Shown: positions 1-11,568, numbered from the stretch's first letter. The stretch: 64,000 bases of DNA from Omphalotus guepiniiformis (GCA_028554645.1 JAQOOI010000018.1:930001-994000), one strand, 5' to 3'. Notes: generated by a model from the letters alone, not told the origin. Made by a program: numbers and translations.

Positions 1-1960
1 ATGCGATAGCAGACCACTGAAGTATCGACATCTCCTTCGCCCTACCACTAAGCAGAATCGCTTTACGACCTTTTCCTGGCTCGACATGTAGCCGACCACG
101 GCACTCCACCCAGACGTAAGTCCCTGCTTTATTTTGGGCACGGAACAGCAGGTCAACAGATCGCGGCTTGATAGGTTGATATTGACGAGAATAATCTTCC
201 CCGTTCACACCGGTACCGATGGTAGAACCTAATGCCGTCGAGCCTGTGGCAGAGCTCTCTTTGAGCTCCCTCATCAGAGGGACAACATCCGCAGGATGGC
301 ATATGTCTGAAAGTGATTTGCCTACGAGCTCTGTAGGCTCGTAGCCGAGAACTCTGCGTACAGCAGGAGCGACGTACAAGAAAGTACCTTTGAGGGAGAC
401 GACATGAATGAAATCAGGGGCGTACTCGAGCAACACCATAGAGAGTGCATGGTTGGCAGTACCGTTGAGATTGACGAGGTCGGAAAGATTGTCTAGTGAG
501 CTGGCAGCGACAATCGCACTGGATGTAGTGGTAGATGAAGGTGAAGTTGCATCTACATTTGTGCAAGTTGTCAATTTCAACTGCGCAACGAAGCTCGGGT
601 CCTCCATCATCTTTTTGAGGTCCTTTGACATTACCGGAGAAGGTATAATGTGTGTCTTCCGATCCCTTGAGACTGACGACAGCATGGCGCCGCCAGGCCC
701 ACCGTTGATACCCGTAGTCGAAGGGATGATACTGACGGGATCATTTGCTGCATAATTGACAATGTAGCTTCCGTCCTTGAGCTTCTCCAATATAACATTG
801 GGTTGCTCGTTCAAGTCAACCTGGAAACCAACATGATAAACGACCTGGTCATCCTCCAGTGCAGCCCCAATCTCGCCGCCCCTAATAGGAATGACCGTAA
901 CGAGGTTGATGAACGCTTCACCACTCTTGCGGTAGTTTATTATGCTCATTTGACATTCCTTATCCGCCACAAGACACTTCTTCATATGTTTAACAGCCTC
1001 GTGCGACGTAAACTTTCGTGTCTCGCCTTTGGGTTGTATACCATCAGGGCTCTGCAAGAACCGACAGTTTTTTCCGAGGACTTCATGTTCCTCGTACCCT
1101 GTTAGTCGACAGAACGTGGGAGAGCAGTAGACGATAGGGTGATCGTAGCGGCGAACATCAACGACAAGAAAAGAAGATGTCAAGTCCACGGGTCCTAACG
1201 CAACCTTCGGATCTGGCCGAGTTGCAACTCGGGCTAGAACAGAAAGAAGGTCAAAGCCCGAGGCAGAATAAACGGGAAGACCCAGTGGAGAAGGTGCGTT
1301 CAGGCCCACGGAACCTGCAACTGCCGCTCCGATAGCGTTGAGTTGGTTGGGGCTTATAGGGAACCGTGGATTGATGAGCCCTGAGTTGATATACATGCTC
1401 AACGTGTTTGGTGACGATGGCTTCGGCTCCGAGGATGGTGCGCCAGTGGGTGGTGCGCCGGCGGGTGGTGCAAAGTGGGTTGAAGAAGTGGACGAAGCTG
1501 AGGACATGATAGGAGAGTCTTCAGGACGGCGGGTTTGATTTTGGTTGTGATGTGTTATGGGAGAGGGAGACCATATCCTCGACGAGCCTTCCAAAAAGCT
1601 TAAAACCACACAAAACATTATCAACAGAGCTTTCAATTGATGCAGAGAACGAGAGACGTACGAGGGCGAATCTGGCGAGAAAGCATTCATCAGCCCGTTA
1701 TTTGCGAACCATGATGAGCATCCATCTGAGCTGCCAGTGAGTAAACCCGCCGGTAGAATTTCTGCACCTCCGCCTGGTGCGAGCATTGGCGCTCCTGTCT
1801 GCATGAATTGTGGAATTTGTAGCCTTACGGAGTGAGCATAACCAGAATGCGTAGATGTATCAGGTAGAACATCTGACGGCCTCGAAGATGAGCCTGATGC
1901 TTGATTATAGTCATAAGTCTGGTAGGGCCCGCCCTCTGAAAGATACCTCTCGAACGGCAT
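1..1960 (-). CDS. wc-1: White collar 1 blue-light photoreceptor, 3' end outside window
   Basis: This is the fungal blue-light receptor and transcription regulator WC-1 (Dst1 in Coprinopsis). It senses light through a flavin in its LOV domain and acts in the nucleus with WC-2. The start at 1960 opens a frame reading MPFERYLSEGGPYQ. Exon 1 is 1960..1662, a 63 bp GT-AG intron lies at 1661..1599, and exon 2 runs off the left edge. The LOV core GKNCRFLQSPDG near residue 275 contains the photoactive cysteine. It is followed by the extra loop typical of WC-1 and by INYRKSGEAF. A second PAS domain (YAPDFIHVVSLKGTFLYV) starts near residue 485. About 630 residues are visible. The third PAS domain and any GATA finger would be outside the window, so their presence cannot be judged. 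Family assignment is secure; the exact start is inferred. Confidence 0.93.
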   Translation of the reverse strand, partial: MPFERYLSEGGPYQTYDYNQASGSSSRPSDVLPDTSTHSGYAHSVRLQIPQFMQTGAPMLAPGGGAEILPAGLLTGSSDGCSSWFANNGLMNAFSPDSPSYVSRSLHQLKALLIMFCVVLSFLEGSSRIWSPSPITHHNQNQTRRPEDSPIMSSASSTSSTHFAPPAGAPPTGAPSSEPKPSSPNTLSMYINSGLINPRFPISPNQLNAIGAAVAGSVGLNAPSPLGLPVYSASGFDLLSVLARVATRPDPKVALGPVDLTSSFLVVDVRRYDHPIVYCSPTFCRLTGYEEHEVLGKNCRFLQSPDGIQPKGETRKFTSHEAVKHMKKCLVADKECQMSIINYRKSGEAFINLVTVIPIRGGEIGAALEDDQVVYHVGFQVDLNEQPNVILEKLKDGSYIVNYAANDPVSIIPSTTGINGGPGGAMLSSVSRDRKTHIIPSPVMSKDLKKMMEDPSFVAQLKLTTCTNVDATSPSSTTTSSAIVAASSLDNLSDLVNLNGTANHALSMVLLEYAPDFIHVVSLKGTFLYVAPAVRRVLGYEPTELVGKSLSDICHPADVVPLMRELKESSATGSTALGSTIGTGVNGEDYSRQYQPIKPRSVDLLFRAQNKAGTYVWVECRGRLHVEPGKGRKAILLSGRAKEMSILQWSAIA

Positions 1961-2496
1961 AGTGTTGGGAACAACTAGAGAGAAAAAATGAACGCTTGAG
2001 ACATTTCTTCGCAAGGCAAAAACTACGGACCCTTTGAAGGAAAAGACTTGACAGTCGTTCAAAGAAGCGTCGAAGTCGTTGTAGTAATCGACTAGTCGAA
2101 GGAAGAAGGAGAAGGAGGAAGTGGAGGAAATGAAGTTCGAAATTCCGATTCACACCAGGCAAGGAAGTATGGGGCAGAATTAATATATTATGTCATCCAA
2201 AAAATGTATACAGATTGTGCCGAGCAAGAAAACAACAGTTTGGGTCATCCCAAAACCATACTAAATACAGTACAGTTTCATTCGGCAATCCAGTACGAAT
2301 ACGAAAACGTATACGTTAATCTATGCCCCCTTTCCCCCGGACAACACCCACTGAAAAGAGCGGTCCAGTGAATATAAGGGCAAATCCGAGACAACCGGCG
2401 TCGCGCAACTCAATACAAGTCTGAAAAAAAGCGGTCACTTGGCAGGCGTACAAATCAATCTGATTCAAACGCTAGCTACATATACAGAACAGAAAA
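1961..2496. other. Intergenic, wc-1 upstream and RPL10 3' region
   Basis: This stretch holds the putative wc-1 promoter/5' leader and the RPL10 3' UTR. I see no coding frame with family resemblance. The short open frame on the minus strand here is Leu/Arg-rich and looks like 5' leader sequence. Confidence 0.5.
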
Positions 2497-3326
2497 TTAA
2501 GCACGCAAGGAGTTACGCAGATTCTGCTCTAGGGGACCCTTCGGTCTAATGAATTGCACGTAGGCGCCGTCCCTGGAAACAAACGTGTTATCGTGCAGGC
2601 CAAGAATTGATGTGGAGTACAAGAATACGTCCTGCAAAACCTTCTTGTCCGCCTTGAGCTTCAAGTACTCGTCCTTGTTGACATTGGTGAAACCCCACTT
2701 CTTCGAGACAATGATTTTTTGGCGACCAGGGAACTTGTATCGTGCACGACGGAGAGCCTCCATGATGACAGGGGCATTGTTCTCCTTACATCTGATGGAG
2801 AGAATGATCTGGCCAATGTTGACACGGGCAACAGTGCCATAGGGTTTACCCCAAGCGCCACGCATACCAGTTTGCAGACTGCACAAATCCACGTATCTCA
2901 ACATAAATTCATAACATAAATTCAACTTATGCTTACCGATCAGCACCAGCGCAAGACAACATCTTGTTGATACGGATAACGTGGAACGGGTGGACACGGA
3001 CTCTCATATGGAACGAGTCTTTTCCAGAGGTCTTGGTAACGTATTTGTTGGCGCAAATACGAGCGGCCTCAAGAGCTTCACTCGACAGTTGCTCATATTC
3101 ATCAGAGACCAAGTGGCAGCAGAAGGGGAATTCATCTACGGAGGCACGCTTGCGGCCGAGATCAAAAATCCTGATCTGGATAGAATAGAAAATTAGACAA
3201 CATCTCCCGAGACAACGAGTTTAATCCACGGCGTACTTTGGGATCAGGGACACCACGATTATACCTCGACTTCGGGTACGGCTTGTTCTTGCAGTAACGG
3301 TAGCAACGAGCGGGACGACGACCCAT
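2497..3326 (-). CDS. RPL10: 60S ribosomal protein uL16 (RPL10/Qsr1)
   Basis: Large-subunit ribosomal protein that helps form the peptidyl-transferase/tRNA corridor and is loaded late in 60S maturation. It starts [20 protein letters not shown], which is almost invariant in eukaryotes. Later blocks are [50 protein letters not shown] and [14 protein letters not shown]. Exon 1 is 3326..3237 and intron 1 is 3236..3176. Exon 2 is 3175..2937 and intron 2 is 2936..2879. The last part is ambiguous: between VLQD and DGAYVQF the frame stays open through a stretch that looks like an intron. A 48 nt (in-frame) GTACTC...CAG splice would fit. The expected protein is about 215-220 residues. Confidence 0.95.
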
Positions 3327-3827
3327 GTTTTCTGCCAAAAGCAAGTCAGCAATGTCAACCCAGATAAACAGTTTTATCGAGCCGTCTCCTCGAATCATAT
3401 CCCAGCGTCGACCATCTAAAAAAGACACACTAGACGCTTCGCAAAGTCCCAATTTCAGTCGCTTTGACCCAATCCACCCAAAAACGTCATCCAGACTGCA
3501 AACTACCAATCCAACTCATCCAGCTGGCAGATTTACAGCAAAACCACCCAGAAACGCATTCAAACGGCTCGAAGACAGCAAGACAGACTCACATAGCTTT
3601 GAGATGTTGGTAGTACGGGGGAAAGTGGGGAACGAAGTCGTTTATAAGCCGTCGCCCAGGCTGTTTTGTCAGCGCAGAAAAGCTTGATGAGTAAGGTTTT
3701 CTACTGAGTCACACAGCTTGTCACGCCTACTTGAGTCACTTCCGGCTCCTTACTGCTTGCAAATCGTCTTGCCAATCTGATTTTACTCAAGTCTTGACAA
3801 CATAGCTTGTTCAGCTAAAAGCTCATA
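3327..3827. promoter_or_regulatory. Divergent upstream region of RPL10 and tRNA phosphotransferase A
   Basis: A 501 bp gap separates the two start codons of a head-to-head pair. It probably includes the RPL10 5' leader, perhaps with a leader intron, because an AG lies just before the ATG. I recognised no specific operator. Confidence 0.4.
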
Positions 3828-5008
3828 ATGGAAAATACTTTGGAACAGACATCGAATACCTCAAGCTCCGGCTCTCGGTCTCAGAATATCAAAAGCTCGA
3901 GGAAACACGTTGGGACCGGCAATGCGAAAGACACTAATCAAACGAAAACACCGAAGAATACTTTCCCGAAATTACGAGGTCTTCCCAAAGATACTCCTGA
4001 AGTCAGGCTTTCGAAGACACTCTCATGGCTACTGCGCCATGGAGCCCAAGGTGAAGGTCTTCCAATGCGGGCTGATGGCTACGTGAAAGTTCTTGATCTC
4101 GTACGTTCTTAAATTTCTTTATGCATCCCTTGCCCAAAACCACGAAAACCACGCTCACTAAGCTCTCGTACTAGCTAGAAAACCCCAAGATCAAGTCCCA
4201 ATCATTAGACTTGGATCGATTGCAAGAAATAGTCAATGCAGATGCGAAGAAACGATACGAGTTAATACTAGATCCCGATTCTGTGTGGTGGATAAAAGCC
4301 AATCAAGGGCATTCAATAAAGGCGCGTCTAAGCGGACAATGAATTATCCTATTCTCGAAAGTAACTCATGCCATGCTCCTAAACAGACCGTTAAACTTGA
4401 TCTTAAACCTATCTTATCCTTGGACGATATCCCTTCCCGTGTCGCGGTACATGGAACTACCAAGAAAGCCTGGCAATCAATATGTGTGGATCTAGATAGC
4501 CAAGTGTGAGGACGATACTAACTTTCCTTTCAGCGTCCCAAGGCTTATCTAAAATGAAACGGAACCACGTTCACCTTGCTCAAGGTGTATCAGGGGACAA
4601 CGTTATCAGCGGTAAGTATCCACCATTATCCTCTCGCGTTCAACAACGTAATTCTTCATCCTACCTCCTAACTCCGCCCTCCCCCCTCCTCTTCCAGGTA
4701 TGCGCAAATCCTGCGACATCCTCATCTTCATCGACATCCCCAAAGCTCTCTCCTCCGGTATCAAATTCTACCTATCCGAGAACGGCGTAGTCCTCACCGA
4801 AGGAGACTCGACTGGTTTTTTACGCCCACAATTCTTCAAACGAGTAGAGGACGCGAAACGTACACCATTACCTGGTTGGGAAGGCAGTGATGACACTCTC
4901 GGCGGGGACGTTTCTATTCCCAGCCCTGACCCAGGCGTACCCGTGTTCGATGCCCAGGCTCAGGCGTCAAAATCAACATCGCAAGCTTCCGAGTCTCCTG
5001 TGCTGTGA
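3828..5008 (+). CDS. TPT1: tRNA 2'-phosphotransferase, copy A (Tpt1/KptA family)
   Basis: Removes the 2'-phosphate left at the ligated junction of spliced tRNA, transferring it to NAD+. Blocks in order: RLSKTLSWLLRHGA, KKRYELILD, IKANQGHS, VHGTTKKAW, MKRNHVHLAQGVSG, then CDILIFIDIPKAL and the FYLSENGVVL strand. The catalytic Arg-His-Arg-Arg set of the family is present (LLRH, KKR, KRNH). The N-terminal ~50 residues are polar and not presequence-like. Exons inferred: 3828..4100, 4175..4321, 4387..4483, 4534..4611, 4698..5008. The second intron needs a GC donor (GCGCGT at 4322), since the only in-frame join leaves no GT. Copy B lies 5.4 kb downstream on the other strand. Confidence 0.9.
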
Positions 5009-6557
5009 CAAGGGCTGCGGAGGGGACGGAAGGAGAAGGAGCGGTAGAGCACGAAGTAGGCGGTGTATAGAGCTAGATTGACATTGATTTTTGATGTGGT
5101 GTCACTACAACAACAATGTCCTGAGCTATTTTCGCGCCCTTTTTCTGAAAAAAATTGCGGTTTGGAAGCTGTGCGTGCGCTTGAATGGATTGGATTGGTG
5201 CCACCTGTCAAATTTGTTTGTCTTTCCCTTTCGTGTGTCTTTTTCTCCATGTGGTTTTCTTTCTTTCGCAAGCCTGACTCGAATCAAAGAAGAAGCCGCA
5301 GTCTTGAACTAGCCCCAAGCCTTTGATTAAAGAATCGTTTCAATTCTTGACGCGAGACTGGGAGGAGAGGGTTGAATCGTGATGGATGCGAGTACGGGAT
5401 GTACAGTACCGCATTGTCATCTTCTGGTTCAACTACATTGTTGACACAGGCCTTCATTATGAATACATCGCAATGTTCCGATAGTAAATACTTATACCTT
5501 CTTTCGTCGAGGCATAAGCAACCCTGATGTCCAACAGTCCAACAGTCCAACGCTCAAGCGCGGTTCAAGCGTTGTACGGCAGGAGAGGCCTTCTCCGTTT
5601 GATACTGTTACGGGATCCATGCGGGTTCATCCAAGGTTCTGTATTCAACCAGTGTTCAACGCACATGGTACCTCCCCCAATTCTCTCAGTCCAGTCCCGA
5701 GATAAATCAATAAATATAAAGTACTGACAGGCACGAATGCTGGTGGCACTAGATCTCGGAGAGCGCCACTTCACAGTGGACTGACTGCGTGGAGAGACGA
5801 ATAAGTTCATAACTTGATGGTACAGTATGGTACAGTATGGCTTCGTTCTGTTCCTCTGGAGAAAGCCGCAGTAGGAAGTCTATCCTCTATGTAGCGGAAT
5901 TCTATCAGTATCTTATACTTGTTCACCCCTATCATTCCATGCGTGCGCTTATAGTAGTAGTTGCACATACCTTTTGAGGAGCATTGGATGTGCCATCCCT
6001 CATGGAATCTTTGTATTGCGGGGCCGCGGGATGATTTATGAATGTTGTACAGTTTACAAGAGTTTACACTTGTCTATGCAGTTGCTGTGGAGTTGAGGGT
6101 GCTCCACCGTGTACTACTTACATTACTTCAGCTGCTGTTCAACCGATATATCGAGCCTGTGTTGCCTATATCATCAACCTCCATTCAACAAGGTCACCAC
6201 AATACAAACATGTATCCACGAATTCAAATTCACCGCATCCAATAATCGAACTATAGCTATGTATAACCGCCCACATCCTTAGTCGAACGTTAAATCGACA
6301 ATAATTTATACATAAGGTTCTTAACAATCTTTCACACCTACGGCGACCACAACTCAGTCAGTACTCAAGCGCTCATTAACATTACCCATCTCCTCCACCA
6401 CCGCCGTCCGTCACTTCCCAAAGTCATAGTTGACCATCCACCGCCTATAATAAATCACGAGAACGCTGGCTTTATGCTAGGTTTAAATATGGGGAAAGGA
6501 TGGGCCTGGGTAGGGTAGGACACCACAGGCACGGGGGACGGGTGGGGGGAGAAGGGA
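5009..6557. other. Intergenic, no gene recognised
   Basis: About 1.5 kb between convergent 3' ends. It has only short open frames on both strands with no recognisable motif. Minor local repeats are present: a GTCCAACA-type triplication near 5528 and a GGTACAGTAT duplication near 5820. I saw no tRNA-like T-loop. Confidence 0.5.
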
Positions 6558-9178
6558 TTAGCTCCAGAAACAGTCAAGCGCGGACGGCGAATTCACCTCT
6601 GTATTCAAAACGACGTCTAGGAATGACCCCGGGTTAGGTTCATACAACGTAAACAAGGGAGTGTATTTCGAAAACCAATTAAACGCACCCTGTAATGGCA
6701 GCACGCTAGAATCTGAAAAGGTCAAGTATAGGTACTTCAAAGTCTCGCTCTTTTGACACCAAACAACAAAAAAAAAAGTCATTAAATCATTCTAATCAGT
6801 GGTCCCGGTCGAGTGGGTCTAACATGCACTCACCAAGAAAAACGTTTCTTGTTTGTCATCCAGCTTCACAGGTACTGTATCGACGTCCAAAACCGTGGCG
6901 TATCCCCCAGTCGGCAGTTTACAGTACTTTTCAATAGAAGTGAAAATACCCCAAGCGTAATTTCGATATCGAATGTCGCCAGTCAGACGCCAGGCAAGGT
7001 ATAGAGACTCCACCGTTTCAGGTCTTACACACACCCATGTTATCATCGGACTGGCCAGTTCGTAAAGGCAATGAAGACGTACCGAAGCATATACCGAGCG
7101 TCGTAAGACGATGGTCCACCTTTACTGTACACGGAAGTGACTTGTTTATAACCACGAAACACTGCGAGCAACACGGTACCTACCGCGAATTCTTGATGTA
7201 CCAATCTTTACCCGAACCATCATCAGTCGTTTTGAACATTGCGATTTCCGGGGACAGACCACTAATAAAGACTCAGATCAGCGTTGATTCAAGGCCACGA
7301 AATGATAGCGTACGTCTCTGTCTCATGTGTGTACATGCAAGTCTCCAGAAGGTCGACTCCTGTCTTCCAATCTCTGCGTCCTTGTGCTGATAGCTGTTCA
7401 GGCCGGGGAGGAACAGACACCGTGCTTGTGAGAGCACCGGCAGTCGTGGCACCAAGCATCAGTGATCCCGCTAGAAAACATACGAGATGGTCTTGCTTAT
7501 GTTGAAGGGAATATTCACTTAGAGGCAATGAGTTAGTGTGACCATCGAGAGTGGTACGTGCTACATACTTTTTACGCCCTCGAGGAATGAGCTCGGCGAT
7601 GTATGTCATATGTTTGGTAGGTGTCTTTTGAACTAGCATGTCGTGAATACCTTGCATCGTATCTGCGTACATCTGTTGCATATGTGAGCTGCATATGTCA
7701 TTACATGAAGTTTGTCCGTTTACCTTTCTATATACTGGCTCAGTTCTTGCCTAGATTGTATTTGACGTTCAATAATCGACACGGAATATCGACTGCGTCA
7801 CCTTACTGTCTGCAGGTATTGTTTCCTACAGAAGGCATAAGTTTTAGGAACATGAAACGAGCATGTGGGGGCGACATACAACAAGTACTCGTAGTATGAA
7901 TCACCTCGAGATCCTAAACGTATTTCCGAGTCGAAAAAATCTCCTTTACTCGCACTAATTAAAAAAAAACCAGACTCAGTCCCCTACCCAAAATATAGAA
8001 TCAAATCCTTTTCTTTACCTCATGTAAATAGGTACAAGATTATGGTGCAGCTTGACTTTGTCGATGACAGACATAACATGCTCCGACTTATACCAATAAC
8101 TCTCATTCTTCGTGAGTTCAGCCAAATACCTGAACTCCAACTGAAGCGTCGCTGCTTCTGCAGTGCTAATTCTATCATGAGCCCCAGCCTCAGGTACACC
8201 AGCTGGTTTTGCAAGATTTACGGAGGGAAGTGGAAGCCCCGAGGGTGTATCAAAGGACGTCATCAGGCGGTTGCCCAAGTCAACCGCGCGAGTGAGGTAG
8301 AGTTCATCAGAAGTAAGGTAGTATGTGCTGAGAAGTCCACCCAGTACTCGGATTGTAGTCTGTATCCGATTAATAGTGAATACTCGATCGCATGCTGAAC
8401 CTACATACCTCGAATGTACTGAACGTGCCTTCTTGATCAAAGTCGAGTTTTTTTTCTATCCAGTCCCGTGCTCGCTGGTACTCCGATTTGAGGCGCATGA
8501 GATAGATGGTATCAATCGCATCGACAACTGTGTAGCCGATACCACCTGAACGAGAGAGGTTTTCTCCTCTTTTGCTGATGGGATGATACTCATCATAACC
8601 CATGGCATCCCGCTCTGGTCATCTCGTGAACACGGATGTGCATAGTAACGGGCAAGTAATAGTGATACTTACCATAAGCAGCCCAAGCATACTTTAAAAA
8701 GACCGTCGTTAACAAATTCTTTTTACTGGGAATGTGCAAATTACCTTGAACGCAGCTACGACAGCGTCGCGCTTGGGAATATCCGCAGTCAGAGTTGTTT
8801 CCGGCTTCACTGGCTTGTGATCAATGTCTGCAAAATCTGTCTGATTTTCAGATGCAATTACGGGGCTCCCTCCTGTCTTGTCAGGCCAGAGATACTGCAA
8901 TGCGTTATGAGTTCCGAGTCAGACGAGAGGGAGAGGGAAAGAAAAATCGCAGACGCCACGTACGTAGGAGCAAACACTGAAGACAACAAGTGTAGCAACA
9001 TAGACCCATACTGGATAGCGAAACAGACGACCTGGTATGATCAGTGTGTAAGCTCAGTTCACTTCCATAGCAGAACGACTTACAACTCACGTAGGCGTGA
9101 TCTTATCCTCGCACCGAGTCTACGTGAGCGCGGTATGTCGCGGTCATAGTAGGGATCATATGTTGATGTTAATTTCAT
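6558..9178 (-). CDS. GH47 alpha-1,2-mannosidase (type II membrane protein)
   Basis: Class I mannosidase that trims alpha-1,2-linked mannose from N-glycans in the ER/Golgi. Start 9178 gives a short cytoplasmic tail, MKLTSTYDPYYDRDIPRSRR, then a signal anchor RYPVWVYVATLVVFSVCSYY. The catalytic barrel shows SGGIGYTVVDAIDTIYLM, AEAATLQLEFRYLAELT, GSRGDSYYEYLL, THLTYIAEL-like and HLVCFLAGSLMLG segments, GLSPEIAMF and RPETVESLYLAWRLTGD. The terminal NTE supplies the Thr that binds calcium in this family. At least nine short introns are needed; the last joins LPLQ to DVVLNTEVNSP. The gene is divergent from RCF1, with 222 bp between starts. Full-length and apparently intact. Confidence 0.92.
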
Positions 9179-9400
9179 GATGACAGGCGCTTAAGCCTGA
9201 TCTAACAGTCTGGTCAGTGTATTTGACTGAAGACTCGCAAAGAGTTTTCGAACTTCAGGTGAGTCTGCCAGCAGACAAAAAGCAAAGGAAAGCCGGAAAT
9301 CACTCGTGGGAAACCTTCTACTCCAGCCTCAGTTCCAGGCGCAGGCGCGGCGCGTTTGTCTCTGATTTCACTTCCCTTCTCAACGCTGTCGCTTTCCACT
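9179..9400. promoter_or_regulatory. Shared promoter region, GH47 / RCF1
   Basis: The 222 bp between two divergent start codons must carry the core promoters and 5' leaders of both genes. A pyrimidine-rich stretch precedes the RCF1 ATG. No known factor site was recognised. Confidence 0.45.
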
Positions 9401-10109
9401 ATGAGCTCTTCTAACGACACAAATAACGATCTCCCTCCATTACCTGACATTGCTGCTCATTCTCGACGATGGAGTGAGACATACCAAGAGAAAGCTCTTC
9501 GGAAAATCAACGAGAATCCCTGGGTTCCTCTCGGTGAGTCTAATTCCCTAACTCCCTGCCTCGCCGAAATTGCGAGGCGGGGAAAATACAATCGTATTTC
9601 TCAATCAATCCCACAACCCCAATATCGCAGGTGCCCTCGTCACAACCGGTACGCTCGTCATGGCTACAGTCAGACTACGCCAAGGAAACTCCGTAAAATT
9701 CCAACACTGGCTTCGTGCTCGAGTGGCCGTTCAAGCACTCACGATAGTCGCTATTCTCGGTGGTCTGTATAAATATGGCCAGGCTAATTTAGAAGAGAAC
9801 CAGAGGATCATGGAGCAGAGGAATCAGAAACTCATGGAGAAGAAGATGGAGCAGGAGAGGGCTGATTTGGAACGAAGAATTCAGGCAGCTGAGGTAGCTC
9901 ACAAGGAAGATGAATTGGTGAAAGGAATGACTAGTGGTGCCTTGTCTTCAAGTGGGCCTGGAATTCTATCATCTTCCCCCTCACACCCAACAACTACTTC
10001 GAGCACGTCAGATAAGAGTACGTCTGGAAGCAGCTGGTGGAGATATCTCGGTTGGAGCGGTAAATCAAGCTCGAATTCGAGTGCAGAAAAGTCTTCAAAA
10101 GAGACATAA
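9401..10109 (+). CDS. RCF1: Respiratory supercomplex factor 1 (HIG1 domain)
   Basis: Mitochondrial inner-membrane protein that helps assemble and stabilise the complex III-IV supercomplex. Exon 1 is 9401..9533, intron 9534..9630, exon 2 9631..10109. The product is about 203 residues. The HIG1 domain reads YQEKALRKINENPWVPLG, then a membrane hairpin GALVTTGTLVMATVRLRQG and ALTIVAILGGLYKYGQ. The connecting motif FQHWLRARVAVQ fits the HIG1 type 2 signature Q-x3-R-x-R-x3-Q. A charged coiled-coil region (EENQRIMEQRNQKLMEKKM) and a Ser/Thr-rich tail follow, as in other fungal Rcf1 proteins. Confidence 0.92.
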
Positions 10110-10439
10110 TCTTATCCCTAAAATATGAAGTTCCAACTACTTGTACACTGTATGATCCCACTCCTCGCATTAATCACATCATCTCGTTCGGATAACCTAT
10201 TTGCTTGGACCTGATACTACACCCGCGTTCCTCCGACTTAGAGTGCGTCGTCGCGGTCGGTCTATGGTTCTATTATGGTTGGTATACCTTTGTGCTGGCC
10301 GAGTTGGCATGGAGCTATGTTCGCAGACCCTCCGAAAGACTGCTGCATGATGAGCAGTGACCAGGACTGAGTACTGAACACTGAATGCTCGCGAAGGATT
10401 CGTGTAACTTCGCGTTACTTCGTACCAAATAACCACATG
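10110..10439. other. Convergent 3' intergenic
   Basis: 330 bp between the stop codons of RCF1 and tRNA phosphotransferase B. It holds 3' UTRs only; nothing else was recognised. Confidence 0.5.
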
Positions 10440-11568
10440 TCAAACAAACGTTATTTCGTCCTGGACCTTCCGGGGGCGAGGATTTTCTTGCGGCGTAGGC
10501 GTAGGTACATCGTCCTGGGGCAAAGCAAGCTCATCCGAGCTCTCCACGGCTTTGGAATATTCCACATGTGCAGCATCACTGCCTTCCGTCACTTCCGGGC
10601 CCTCCCAACCCAGTATAGGTATGATATGTTTTTTCACCCTCTCGACCTTCTTGAAGAACTCTTTTCCAAGAACCCCGTTTTCGTTCCCTGGACTGAGGAT
10701 GACACCATTTGAAGATTGAAAGAACGTTATTCCTGCCGAGAGTGCTTTTTCGACATCGATATAGATTAATATCCTCGATGAACGTCGTATTCCTAAATGC
10801 GTCTGTTAGTAGAGAGATAGAGGTTGAGATGCGGTTCTAGCTCACCGCTTATTACGCCTTCGCCAGTAACACCTTGTGCCATATGGATGTGATTTCTATT
10901 CATCCTCGATAGTCCTTGAGTCGCTGGAATCGACTAAGTATCCCTATTAACAAGTTTCAACAACATAAATCACGTACATATTGACTTCCAAGCCTCTTCT
11001 GTCGTTCCATGAACAGCCATAGGTATCTCACTAGCAGAAGAAATACGCTTTAGCTCTAATTGCGCCATCTAAACAAACAAAACTTCATGAATGCATGTTG
11101 TGTATGAACTCAAGGGTACAACCTACCGGCATAGAATGACCTTGATTAGCTCTAATCCACCATACATCCGGTTCTTCTAATCCATGACCTTCATACGTGA
11201 GCGTGAAACGTCCTTTGGTGTCCCTCTTGACGATATTCTCTAAAGTCAGAAAGTCGACATGGTTAAGTCGAGGATGACGCAGCTACCCTCCCTCACGGTG
11301 TCAGCCAAAGTAAAATACAGAAGGAAAAGAGTAAACAACGCAGCAGCTCACGCACACGAACGAACCCATCATCGCGAATTGTAAGACCATCCGAACGACC
11401 CCCATGTCGAAGGATATAAGAAAGAGTTTTAGAAATTTCAACGAGCTTTGCGTTTATAGCTCCTTTTGAGTTTTGAGCTTTGGATTTAGATTTCGTGGCA
11501 TAATGTCGTAGAGAAAGCTGAGATATCCTTGAAATTTGGGTTATGTTGTTGGAGAATAGTGAATTCAT
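10440..11568 (-). CDS. tRNA 2'-phosphotransferase, copy B, with mitochondrial-type N-terminus
   Basis: Second Tpt1/KptA paralogue, clearly diverged from copy A. The first ATG on this strand (11568) gives MNSLFSNNITQISRISQ then LSLRHYATKSKSK. This is rich in Arg, Ser and Leu with no acidic residue, and the RHYATK segment looks like a matrix-protease cleavage site. Catalytic blocks are intact: ISKTLSYILRHGG, TKGRFTLTYEG, WWIRANQGHSM, AVHGTTEEAW, LSRMNRNHIHMAQG, then SRILIYIDVEKALSAG and FFQSSNGVILSPG. Several introns are needed; the first (after DGFVR) has an unclear donor. A C-terminal tail of about 45 residues is Pro/Glu-rich. Catalytic function is inferred from the family; mitochondrial location is inferred from the presequence only. 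Confidence 0.88.

Noticed and set aside
5009..6557. A hidden gene or tRNA in the large gap
   Set aside because: No frame with motifs, no consistent splice chain and no T-loop sequence were found by eye.
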